Shown here in pieces: positions 1 through 7,895 of a DNA stretch of 11,934 bases. The stretch is taken from the NCBI GenBank assembly GCA_027604665.1, contig JADGIZ010000550.1:1-11934 (forward strand), given 5' to 3'. The stretch is from Polyrhizophydium stewartii (taxonomy: Eukaryota; Chytridiomycota; Chytridiomycetes; Rhizophydiales). The notes beneath the pieces were generated by a model that was not told the origin of the DNA, ran no database searches, and was given only the letters and a program-made list of their open reading frames with translations. A program made the position numbers and the translations under genes. Every line of letters starts with the position of its first letter. The first letter of the stretch is position 1.

Positions 1-285
1 TCAGTGAATGCGCCGCCGCAGCGTCGGGACGCCGCCACCGACCGAAGGAAGTAAGGATGAGCGAAGAACTTGAACTCGGAGCCGTCGACGTCGATTTCGA
101 CCTCCTGAGCCTGCACGTCGCGCAAGGCCGCATGGGCAGCAAGGAGAGTCAGTCCAGAGGCTCGCTGCATCGGTCAGCCAGAGCGTGCGGGAGCGAGGCC
201 CGCAGCTGACCTTGATGAGCAGGCACTGCAGCGAGAACTCGACAAAGTCGTCGGTTTGGGTGAGGACAAAGCGAGGCGTGAGCAT
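1..285 (-). CDS. SHQ1: SHQ1, H/ACA RNP assembly factor (5' part only, runs off the left edge)
   Basis: SHQ1 is the chaperone that holds the pseudouridine synthase Cbf5/dyskerin before it is built into box H/ACA RNPs, acting in nucleoplasm and cytoplasm. Only its N-terminal CS-like (p23/Hsp20-type) domain is here. Exon 1 is 285-211 (25 codons, beginning MLTPRFVLTQ). A 100-nt GT-AG intron spans 210-111. Exon 2 starts at 110 and reads AQEVEIDVDGSEFKFF, then AHPYFLR. The joined 40 residues line up without a gap with the remembered SHQ1 start (MLTP.F.L.Q...DF, then G-S-D/E-F-K-F, then PYFLR). After FLR the frame stops looking like the family. A donor (GTCGGT) at position 42 probably opens intron 2, so the coding part of exon 2 is most likely 110-43. 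The start at 285 is the conserved MLTP methionine. Identity is quite sure; the exact end of exon 2 is inferred. Confidence 0.85.
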   Translation of the reverse strand: MLTPRFVLTQTDDFVEFSLQCLLIKVSCGPRSRTLWLTDAASLWTDSPCCPCGLARRAGSGGRNRRRRLRVQVLRSSLLPSVGGGVPTLRRRIH

Positions 286-537
286 GGTCGGCCGGCTGGT
301 GCGGCTGGCTGCGTGCGGGCCGGTAGCGCAGCGGTGGATGCGTTTTCGAGTGCGGCCGCAGGGGGCACAAGGCGCTGCCTGGTCAGCGCAAGCCCGGCGG
401 TCGGCATTCCGCGGCCGTCGGATGTGCCCGCCGCCGAACCTCGGGGTGTCAAGCAAAACGACTCCAGAGCACGATTTCGAGGTTTCATTTGCCGGACGGC
501 CGCTCCTTAATAAATCCCTCTTCGAATCGAATCGGTT
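286..537. other. Intergenic region between the cyclin 3' end and the SHQ1 start
   Basis: This 252-bp gap must hold the cyclin 3' UTR and the SHQ1 promoter, both on the minus strand. A short A/T-rich patch lies near 509-525. No canonical AATAAA on the minus strand and no convincing TATA box were seen. One copy of a 17-bp direct repeat lies here. Confidence 0.5.
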
Positions 538-550
538 TCATTTGCCGGAC
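481..550. repeat. 17-bp direct repeat flanking the cyclin stop codon
   Basis: The sequence ggtttcatttgccggac occurs at 481-497 and again, identically, at 534-550, a period of 53 bp. The right copy contains the last codons and the TGA of the cyclin gene; the left copy lies in its 3' UTR. The bases between the copies show no further obvious duplication. Confidence 0.8.
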
Positions 551-2381
551 CAGCGTGCCTCTCGTCTGTGGTGCGGCTGGCGGTGGTGCGTGTAATGCCC
601 CTGGTGGTGGCTCTGGTGGCCCTGGTGGCCCTGGTGGCCCTGGTAGCTCTGGTAGCTCTGGTGGCCCTGATGGTGGTGCCGCGCGTAGTCGTCGCGGTGC
701 GAGCCTTGGCCATAATCGCGCTGTCCCCCAAGATGTACATCGCCGCGATCGTACGCGCCGCCGCCGCTTCCGCCAAACCCCGCGCTGCCGGCGCCAGCGC
801 TGTATAGGCCTTGCGAGGATCCCGCGCTCTTCATATGGCCAGGGCCGTCGCCGGTACCACCGCCATGGCCGTGGCCGTCACGGTCGCGGTCACGGTCTCG
901 GTCACGGTCACGATCGCGGTCGCGGTCCCGATCTCCGTCGCGCTCGCGCTCGCTCCATTGCCGCTTCGCAGGCCGCCGCGTAGGGAGGCCGCCGCCCGAA
1001 CTTGCACCGTTTGCAGTCGGCCGTAAACTGTCTGCTGCGGCGACCAGCGTCAGATGCGTCCGACATGGCCGGGCATGATCAAGGATGCACCCACCTTGCG
1101 CAAGCGCTCGCCGGGATGCCGTGGCTTCGGCAAATCTGTCCTGCAGCTCACGTAACGTCTTTCCGTAGAATACGGCTTCCTCGTCAGAGTGGGCGGCCTC
1201 CATATAAGACTCGAGTATTGTCACAATCGCCCCTGCGCATCCACCATCTGTCAGGCCAGGCTTCGCCTGGACGGATACACAAGCGAGCACGCGGTGGTCG
1301 TACCTTGCGCTTCGTCAACCCGTGCATGTACCTTTGCGAGCCACTCTTTATCCGTCAGCGCTGGATAGGGCTCCATGCCGCGCAGCTTGTCGGCAAGGAA
1401 CAGAGCGGCGACAGCAATCGACTGCGGCGGGTACTGGATGCACACGGTCGACCGATAGCTGTCGTTGAGGATGCGCCAGGCACGCTCGGCAACCTCGCGC
1501 GAGTCGCCGAGCATGCTGTTGAACGCCAGCATGAAGCGATGCGGGTGGTGGACTGCCGGCTCAAACTGCACGTCCTCGAGTATCATGCTCTCGTAGTTCA
1601 TGACCTTGTCGCGCACCTCGTTCATCTCCTGCGTGCGGGTGCGGGTGCACCTCGGTCAGCACTGGCCAGGCTGCCGCATGCGCGCACGACGGCGCAAGAG
1701 CAGCGACGGCGGTGGCAGCAGCGGTGGTGGGCGCTCCCGGGGCCACACCTTGTTGTCGGGATCGAGCTCGGCGCCAAAGAGCACGGCGTGCAGCGCAACA
1801 TAGACATCTCGCAGCTTCTTGACCGTCTCCTCGGCCTTCATTGCGAGCGACACGCACGCCAGGACAACGTCCTGCCCGGCACGCGGCCGCGCCCCGCTCA
1901 TCAGCCCACCATGATCCCGCGCCGCCCGCGGGCCTGCGCTGGCCGCGCCTCGCGCCCCTGCGCACCTCGTGCTGGCCGTCTGCGACCGGGTACCGAGCAA
2001 CAAAGCGGTAATAGAGGTAGTGCGCAGTCGCACACGCATAGTACGGCCTGCGGGCGGGCAGGTGCCGCGCGTGTTAGCCAGAGGTCGGTGCTGACGGCGA
2101 CAGAGAGCGTCGCCGCGGACGCCGCTCTCCAGACGCAGCGAGGTGGGCGCCTGCGGCTCCCGCGCTGGCCTTTGGTGCGGCCGGCCGCCAACGCTGCCAA
2201 GCACGACGCCGGGCAGGACCACGCACAGGCCAAGCTTCTGCGCCAGCCGGCGGATGCTGCGGGTGTTGTGCTGCCTAGTGCGCTGCTCCGAGTGCCGCGA
2301 CAGCCCGCGGGCTGCCAGCAGCTCCGTGAGCTCGTCCTGCGAGTAGTACAGAGGCGACGAGGACGCAGCCCAGTTGGCCAT
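538..2381 (-). CDS. Transcription-type cyclin (cyclin K/T or Ctk2 family) with RD-repeat and His-rich tail
   Basis: This is a regulatory subunit of a CDK9/CDK12/Ctk1-type kinase, which phosphorylates the RNA polymerase II C-terminal domain. Exons are 2381-2227, 2047-1966, 1871-1749, 1628-1304 and 1232-538, giving 459 residues. Introns are 179, 94, 120 and 71 nt. The first cyclin fold (about residues 40-115) reads IRRLAQKLGLPYY, then LYYRFVARYP, then DVVLACVSLAMKAEETVKKL. The second fold starts near residue 121 and has AWRILNDSYRS and QYPPQSIAVAALFLADKL, closest in memory to cyclin K and Ctk2. The tail has an (Arg-Asp)9 run at 330-347, then Gly- and His-rich sequence to the end. A further 60-nt GT-AG intron (1094-1035, donor GTGGGT, CTGAC branch-like motif) is possible. 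It is in frame and stop-free, and its removal gives 439 residues. The ATG at 2381 has A at -3 and G at +4; an in-frame ATG at 2408 has a poorer context. Placement among K, T and Ctk2 is uncertain. Confidence 0.8.
565..702 (-). repeat. His/Gln/Gly-rich repeat tract in the cyclin tail
   Basis: Codons for residues 406-451 are rich in histidine and include repeated His-Gln-Gly and Ser-Tyr-Gln units. The DNA at 613-675 is built from seven 9-bp units, mostly ctggtggcc and ctggtagct on the plus strand, so the protein repeat is a coding minisatellite likely to vary in length. In human cyclin T1 a histidine-rich tail region supports condensate formation and CTD binding; a similar role here is inference. 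Confidence 0.75.
877..930 (-). repeat. Arg-Asp dipeptide repeat, (RD)9, in the cyclin tail
   Basis: Nine Arg-Asp pairs (residues 330-347) follow a short RERDGD lead-in. The underlying DNA is an imperfect 6-bp repeat with mixed Arg and Asp codons. Mixed-charge dipeptide runs of this sort occur in nuclear-speckle and elongation proteins such as NELF-E. The tract is directly visible; its function is inferred. Confidence 0.8.
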
Positions 2382-2527
2382 CCTGCAGCAAAGCCCGACG
2401 GCCGCCATGTGGCCTGGCCTGACGCCGGACCCGAACGTCCGCCAAGCGGCTGGCTCCCTGGTGCTTGATGGTTCTTTACTACGCCTTTTAGAAAATGCGA
2501 AAACCCTCTGCGCCAGCCCGGCGTGCG

Positions 2528-4482
2528 TCAGCCGGACCCGACCCCGAGCTGCCACAATACATCTGCTGTAAGAGGCAGAGGCACATGCCGTGCCAAACTC
2601 ACTCAGCATGGACGGGATGGCAATCACCAGCACAATGCCGATCACAATGAATACGACGATGATGCACATTTTCTGCATCGGAATGCACACAGAAGCCGTC
2701 AGTGCGTGTCCCGCTTGCAATGCACAGCTCGAGCGGGCCGGCAAACCTTCCGTGACTTCTTCTGCAACTTGGTTGCCTGAGAAAGCGCTTGGACGCCCTG
2801 CTCCGTGTCATTGGCGGCGTTGTCTATGTGAACGGCGATCTGGTCAATGATCTCGCCCTGGGCCGCAACAAGCACAGCCATGTCCATGAACAGCTGCTGC
2901 AACTCCTACTTGGCGGTCTTGTGAGCGCTAGCGCGGCATGCCTTGCCCTCGCAGCCACGGGACACGCACCAGGATACTCTTTTCGATGCGCACGACATCC
3001 TTGTGCCGATTCTGAATATCCTCGAGTGCCCGGCGAGCCTCCTGCCGCTGGCCAGTGTTGACAATCTGCGCGGTTGCGATTGAGCCTCTCGAGTCGCAAA
3101 GCCGCTCGGGCGTTGCGAAGCTTTTACCTCCTTTGCAAAGACCTGGCTCTTCTCGCTGTCCATCATTTGCTGGATCTCCTGCGGCGTTGCGTTGGGCTTG
3201 ACTGCGAGCCGCCCACGCAGTGTTCAGAGTCAATAGTGGCGTGTGGCCAGTTTGCGACTTGGCCGACATATGCTCACCGACGAGACACTGGCGCTGCATG
3301 CGGTCCTTGTACTTGTCCTGGTAAGTCTCTTGGATCTTCTTGTATTCCATCATGACATCCAGAAAGTTTTTTGTCAAGACGCCGTGCTGTGTTTGACGTG
3401 CAACGCGCCAGTCATGGCCGCGTCAGCAGTTTGCCAGGCGGGCATGATCAAGGAGATGCATCAACCTGCGAGATGCGAATCTTGACGTCGCTGCTGTCGG
3501 GATTCTTCTTCTGCAGAGCCTTATTGTCCGAGTCGATTGCTGGACACCGCATGAGCCAAGAAATGCGCATCAGCCTGGCTGCGCGAAGAAGATGCACGTG
3601 AGCGCGCACACCTTTGAGCCGATTTCTGATATCGCCCGATATTTTGTTTGTCTTGTCCATCGTGGCGTCGAGCTCCTTTGCGATTTCTGGATACGCACGT
3701 CAGAATCGCCTCCCCGAGGAACATGGGTTGTCCTCGAAAAGCCCAGACGCTTTACGCGAAGCTTCTCAGAGCACTCACGCGCGTTTTGCTGCTCGCTGAT
3801 GACATTGTTGAGCGCGCGGTCATGGATGTTCTTGACTTCGTCGATGCTGCCGCGCACGACCGCAATCAAGTCCTTGATTTGCGCGAGCTCTTCGAAAAAC
3901 GCCTGCATGGCACCCGAGTCTTGCTGCTCGGGCTCTGCTGCCTTTTTCTTCTTGGGCTTTTCCTTTTTCTCAGGCTGTACCGGCTCGGGCGGTGCGCTCG
4001 CCTGGAGAAGCCGCGAGCGAGAGCAATGTGAGAGCCGGACACGAGCCGGCGTGCGGAGGCGTCGGCGCGCAGGACACAGTCGGATTCGCGACGCGCCAAC
4101 ACGCAGGCGCGAGAGCCGGTGTTGGCGGCAAACGCAGCGGCAGCCATCCGTCACCACACCCCATACGCGAGCCACGCCCGTTCGGCCAAAGTTGACGGCC
4201 ATCGCGCCGCCATGCGCGCATCGTCGCACGACCCGCGTCGACAAGCGGCATTTGAGTTGGCCGCCGACACCCGCGTAGCGTGCCATGCGACGGTCGCGGC
4301 CGATGAGGTGTCGTTGGGATGGAGATCGTTTGAGCACTTGAGTAAGCGACTCGCACTTCCCCCGCCTCTGCTCTGCATGTGGGGCGTTGCTCATGATTCG
4401 GAAGCTGTCGCCCCCACCAGCAACAGCGGCACGACTCTGGCGAGTCACCACGGACCTGCAAATCCTGCATGCGGTCCCTCAT
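2528..4482 (-). CDS. Qa-SNARE, plasma-membrane-type syntaxin (Sso1/syntaxin-1-like)
   Basis: This is a t-SNARE that pairs with Qb/Qc- and R-SNAREs to fuse vesicles, probably at the plasma membrane. The ten exons are 4482-4456, 4001-3779, 3686-3612, 3539-3466, 3386-3278, 3201-3128, 3065-2970, 2905-2747, 2672-2603 and 2565-2528, summing to 945 nt (314 residues), with phases matching throughout. Residues 1-9 (MRDRMQDLQ) resemble the N-peptide that binds Sec1/Munc18 proteins. A Lys/Glu/Pro segment covers 14-37 and an Habc-like region about 40-165. The syntaxin signature reads [20 protein letters not shown], then [16 protein letters not shown], with the zero-layer Gln at about residue 242. One membrane helix (about 282-301) starts at a Cys that could be acylated, and a 12-residue tail follows. 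It resembles animal or protist syntaxins more than the Dikarya Sso1 proteins I recall. The family is sure; exon 1 and the last exon are less so. Confidence 0.88.
4002..4455 (-). other. Long first intron of the syntaxin gene
   Basis: This 454-nt interval runs from a GTCCGT donor after codon 9 to the acceptor CTTCTCCAG before codon 10. It is about six times the usual intron in this window. Both flanking exons are phase 0, which supports a simple join. No internal exon with syntaxin-like residues was recognised. If exon 1 is wrong, the start could instead be an ATG inside this interval (at 4147, [12 protein letters not shown]). I see no RNA gene in it. Confidence 0.5.
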
Positions 4483-4602
4483 GGTCGTTTGTCGCTCCGA
4501 GTCAGCAGCCGTGAGAAAGTCGCGTCGCTTTGAGCTTGTTTGCCTGTCCGCGCCATCAGGACGCATATTCAAATTGACAAGGGGCAGCTTGCAGATTCAT
4601 AT

Positions 4603-7551
4603 CTATTTCTCGTGCTTTGAAATTGTGATTTCGAGAAACCCCTCCTTTCCAAGAACCCCTGCAGTGGTCAAGCTGCCGAGGACGGCAGGGCCGCCGAGCG
4701 GCACGATATTGCGGGCAGACTTGACTTGCTTGATCGCCTGTCCGTTCGGGCCAAGATCGGTGCGGCTGACATATGCCTCGATGAGCACGGCGTCAAAGCT
4801 GCAGCCAGGTCCAGGGCCCTGGCTCGGCACATTTGGTTGAGCAAAAGTCGAGCACGGCGCCGTCGCGACGGTATCGTGGGGATGTTTACTTGGCTGCGCG
4901 CAGCTGCCGACTTCACCGTGTTCCTGCTGGCCTCTGCTTTCGCGAGTTGATGGTGAGGAAAAGGCGGTGAGTGACGGTGATCCGAAAGCAGGCGTGTTGG
5001 CCTGGAGGTGCGCGGTACTTGGCCGCGACTGGACACGTTTGCCGCCCGATGCGCTGTTTGTCTGCCGCGACGGCGACAAGGAGCCCTTGTGCGGGTCGCG
5101 CACCAGAACAACGCACAGATGGTGATATTCAAAGCCAGGTGCATGCGCAAGCAGCGTCCACTGCGTATTGCTCTCGCAAATCCAAACGTCGATCGTGCTT
5201 GCTGTTGCGTCGACTCGCACGCTGCTCCGCGGTTTCGAGCGCAAAGGCACGCGCACATCAGGAACGACGGCAGTGTGGATAGCCGACGAGCTTGAGGCAC
5301 ATGAGATCGACGAAGATGATAGCAGCGACGCAGAAGAGAGCGAGTGTTGCGAGAGCATGCGGGGTATAGTGCGAGGCGGCGTGTCCTGCATAGCAATGTC
5401 GCGACTCGCCGAAGGCAATCCAAAGGCCGGAATCTTGCCGAATGCGGCTGCTGATGCCGCGGGATTGCCTCCGTGCGGAGCAACTTGACCCACGAAGACG
5501 GCGCTGTGTGGCGGCAAAGTCAAAGGCTGTGCCCCACTTGGCGCAATGACAGCGTTGTTTTCTGCGCGATGGGCTCTTCCATATGCACCGCGGCGCATGT
5601 GTGTCGGCGGGAACGGCGAATAGCGCATGGAAATGGGATACAACGGCCGGATGCGCAAGTTTGGGCCTCCGCCGAGGATCGCGTGCGGTTCGTAGAATTG
5701 ACACGAACGAAACCCGCCAGATGTAGCGGAAGTAGCCGGAATCTGAACAGGATGTTGCAGCACGGGAGCAAAGAGCGCCGGTGCATGACCGCTTGGCTGC
5801 AAAAGCGGTTGCTTCGAGAGAGAAGCCGATGAACTTGCTTGGACTTGTACCTGACGTAACAAGCGTCTTTGGAGAATGATGCGCTGCTGCCGCTGCTGCT
5901 GCTGCCGCTGCTGAATTTGGATTGCATCGATTTCAAGTCTCGTGGGAGGTGAAGTATCGACCTGCATATCTGCGCGTGCGGTGGCCGTGGAGGCGATCGG
6001 CCCGCAGACTTCAGCTGAGCTTGTGTTAAAATCAACCGCATTACCAGACGCAGACTCCGTGGCGCCATGGCGCATGCACAAACCTGTGTCGTTTGTTTTG
6101 CCTGGATCAGAAGCGGGCATGTTTTTGAGCCCAATCAGCGCCTCAGCGGCACAGTGCTCCGAGTCTTGACTCTGGTCTGCACAAGTCACTGTTTGGCGCT
6201 CTCCCGAGCAACTCGAGCCTTCGCGATCCAGACCCGTCTCGCGAGCGTCGGTGTCATGGAGATGCCCTGACTTGGGGAAGCTCAAGGAGTCGCAGTCGGC
6301 TGATGTGCCTTTGAGAAGAGACCCAGACGGCACTAAGTTTGGACAGCCGAGTTGCGAAGTTGGATCACATTGCTTTGAGGCCTGTGTGACTCCAGGCATG
6401 ACACCACCGCCTCGAGCTTCGGCAGCCAAGCTGTGTGAAGCCAAGATGCTCTCTGCATCGTTTGAAGTGGCCATCGATGAAAACGCCTGCGGGAATGCCA
6501 GCGCACTGGATGCGGAGCTTGCGGCACACGACTGAGGGGTCGCGACCTGCAGAACATGGCCCGATCCTTGGCTGAGCACAAACTGCGTAAGAGGGCGGCG
6601 GTGCATTACCGGCGTGAACGCTCGCCTTGACGACACGCAATCCTTGGGGCTAACATCACCGCGCCCCTCGACAGATTGGCGCGCATCGGCTTCCGGTCGA
6701 TCGGCACAAACGAGGCGCAGGGGCTGATATAGCGGACTCGATCCGACGCTTTTCGATTGCGCGAGATAGGATATGCGTTTGAGAGAGGTGCGCTGACACG
6801 GTCCGCTTGGATGCGCGGGTAACAGCTGCGAGCTTTGAGGCGCTGGGTGGGCAAGTTGCAGTGTCTCCCCGTGCGATCCGGCGACAATGGGCTGCGCGCT
6901 CTGGTGTGACGGGCCTGCAACAATGCAGACAGACTCCATCGATGCACCAAACACCGCCGGCGTCGCGGAAACAAAGGCGTATCTGCCGGCAAGCGCGAGC
7001 TGCGCGGCAGCGCCTGGTGTGATATACTGCGTCGAGACCATAGAGGGGCGCTGCTGTGTCATCTGCTGTTGTCGGAAGTGCTGCTCTTGCTGACGTGGGT
7101 GGGGAGACGCGGATGCCCCGCTTGTCGAGACACCTCCTTGATGCGTGGCGGCGGCAGCACCTTGGGCAGCAGACATTCCGTGGCAAACAAACACGGGCAT
7201 GTGCATGGGCTGATGGAACAACATCGGTTGCTGCAAAACCGTCGGGTGCACGAGCATCTGGTGCGAGTGGGACGAAGCTGCCTGAGGGAGAACGGAGGGA
7301 AGTCGCTTGTGAGAGGCGGGCAGATTCCCAGCTTCCCCGGCATGTTCATCGCAGCCAAGAACAGGCGCTTGAGTTTCGCCACCGCCCGGAGGTGAGCGTT
7401 TGGCCGGCCGCGTCGAGATATCCTCCTGGATATCGAGCAGCATGTTCTCGTTATGCCCTGAGCACGATCGCCGAGGCTCGTTCTCACCAGGCGCGCGCAA
7501 GTGCCAGCGGGCATCCTGAGCAGCAGGTGTGGTGGTCGCGAAGGTCGACAT
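4603..7551 (-). CDS. Unrecognised Gln/Ser/Pro-rich protein, about 982 residues, apparently intronless
   Basis: I do not recognise this protein. The reading frame is open for almost 3 kb to a TAG at 4603-4605, in a region where other genes are interrupted every 50-300 nt. Most of it is low complexity. There are His/Met/Gln-rich stretches near the N terminus, a basic Gln/Arg segment around residues 545-565 (IQQRQQQQRQQRIILQRRLL) that could form a coiled coil, and Ser-rich runs. Two stretches look folded: residues 778-823 (around STIDVWICESNTQWTLLAHA) and 917-982 (FDAVLIEAYVSRTDLG, then NIVPLGGPAVLGSL and GFLEITISK). They are separated by about 90 disordered residues. No signal peptide or membrane segment is evident. 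The composition suggests a nuclear or RNA-related regulator, but that is a guess. The start at 7551 has A at -3; an in-frame ATG at 7605 has a weaker context. Introns inside low-complexity parts cannot be excluded. Confidence 0.65.
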   Translation of the reverse strand: MSTFATTTPAAQDARWHLRAPGENEPRRSCSGHNENMLLDIQEDISTRPAKRSPPGGGETQAPVLGCDEHAGEAGNLPASHKRLPSVLPQAASSHSHQMLVHPTVLQQPMLFHQPMHMPVFVCHGMSAAQGAAAATHQGGVSTSGASASPHPRQQEQHFRQQQMTQQRPSMVSTQYITPGAAAQLALAGRYAFVSATPAVFGASMESVCIVAGPSHQSAQPIVAGSHGETLQLAHPAPQSSQLLPAHPSGPCQRTSLKRISYLAQSKSVGSSPLYQPLRLVCADRPEADARQSVEGRGDVSPKDCVSSRRAFTPVMHRRPLTQFVLSQGSGHVLQVATPQSCAASSASSALAFPQAFSSMATSNDAESILASHSLAAEARGGGVMPGVTQASKQCDPTSQLGCPNLVPSGSLLKGTSADCDSLSFPKSGHLHDTDARETGLDREGSSCSGERQTVTCADQSQDSEHCAAEALIGLKNMPASDPGKTNDTGLCMRHGATESASGNAVDFNTSSAEVCGPIASTATARADMQVDTSPPTRLEIDAIQIQQRQQQQRQQRIILQRRLLRQVQVQASSSASLSKQPLLQPSGHAPALFAPVLQHPVQIPATSATSGGFRSCQFYEPHAILGGGPNLRIRPLYPISMRYSPFPPTHMRRGAYGRAHRAENNAVIAPSGAQPLTLPPHSAVFVGQVAPHGGNPAASAAAFGKIPAFGLPSASRDIAMQDTPPRTIPRMLSQHSLSSASLLSSSSISCASSSSAIHTAVVPDVRVPLRSKPRSSVRVDATASTIDVWICESNTQWTLLAHAPGFEYHHLCVVLVRDPHKGSLSPSRQTNSASGGKRVQSRPSTAHLQANTPAFGSPSLTAFSSPSTRESRGQQEHGEVGSCAQPSKHPHDTVATAPCSTFAQPNVPSQGPGPGCSFDAVLIEAYVSRTDLGPNGQAIKQVKSARNIVPLGGPAVLGSLTTAGVLGKEGFLEITISKHEK
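5881..5920 (-). repeat. CAG-rich trinucleotide tract encoding Gln/Arg
   Basis: On the minus strand the bases run as CAG codons interrupted by CGG and CGC, giving QQRQQQQRQQR within the unrecognised protein. It is short, interrupted and in frame, and could vary in length between isolates. Confidence 0.7.
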
Positions 7552-7895
7552 GCTTATGCAGTGGAGACGAATGCAAGCTTGCTGGGAAAGGGAAAAACAC
7601 GGCATATGCGCCGGCCCATTTGCGAAGGCGCAACGCAAAGAATGCACTGCGAGCTCTGCGCATGGCTTTGCCTGCGGCACGCGATTGTCTTTGTCAACAA
7701 TTCGGTTTTTATTGTCTGGGAAGCAGGGATGCGACAGGAGGCAGCAGAACAAAGCAAAGGCGATTGGATCGGAGGTGATGCATGAGCCCCAAGGCTCCGC
7801 GTTTGGAGGCGCCCAATCACAAGGTGGGTGGCTGCACAAGCAGGAGCGCGCTTGGCGCTGCGTCGGCGAAAGGATGGCCGTCGAAGCATGGCAGA
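7552..7895. other. Intergenic region: GH5 3' UTR and promoter of the Gln-rich gene
   Basis: This 344-bp gap separates the GH5 stop codon from the chosen start of the downstream gene. The frame of the downstream gene stays open through the gap, but the only ATG upstream of 7551 is at 7605, so most of the interval is read as untranslated. It holds one canonical polyadenylation hexamer. No TATA box or other gene was seen. Confidence 0.5.
7708..7713 (-). promoter_or_regulatory. Possible polyadenylation signal (AATAAA) for the GH5 gene
   Basis: AATAAA occurs on the minus strand 183 nt after the GH5 stop codon and about 155 nt before the next start codon, a sensible place for 3'-end formation. One hexamer can occur by chance, and fungi often use degenerate signals. 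Confidence 0.35.

Noticed and set aside
601..680. Short repeated units resembling a CRISPR or satellite array
   Set aside because: The units are 9 bp, contiguous, without spacers and in frame in the cyclin tail.
1002..2468. Long plus-strand open frame (488 codons) opposite the cyclin gene
   Set aside because: It lies exactly antisense to the cyclin exons and introns, has no recognisable motif, and is Arg/Ala/Pro/Gly-rich as expected from a GC-rich shadow frame.
1656..2744. Single 362-codon minus-strand frame joining the syntaxin membrane helix to the cyclin start
   Set aside because: It crosses two genes and reads through introns. Splice-corrected models rebuild two known families, so it is not one fusion gene; the read-through is noted only as a curiosity.
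3592..4278. Plus-strand open frame with a hydrophobic run
   Set aside because: It overlaps syntaxin exons 2 and 3 and the first intron. The Phe/Leu-rich stretch is the complement of the Lys/Glu codons in the syntaxin Lys-rich segment.
4866..4983. Candidate GT-AG intron inside the 3' part of the Gln-rich gene (donors GTAAAC or GTACCG with acceptor GGCTGCAG)
   Set aside because: The joins shift the frame away from the compact C-terminal segment, which is best read without splicing.
7056..7778. Plus-strand open frame of 240 codons
   Set aside because: It is antisense to the Gln-rich gene and its upstream region, with no motif and shadow-like composition.
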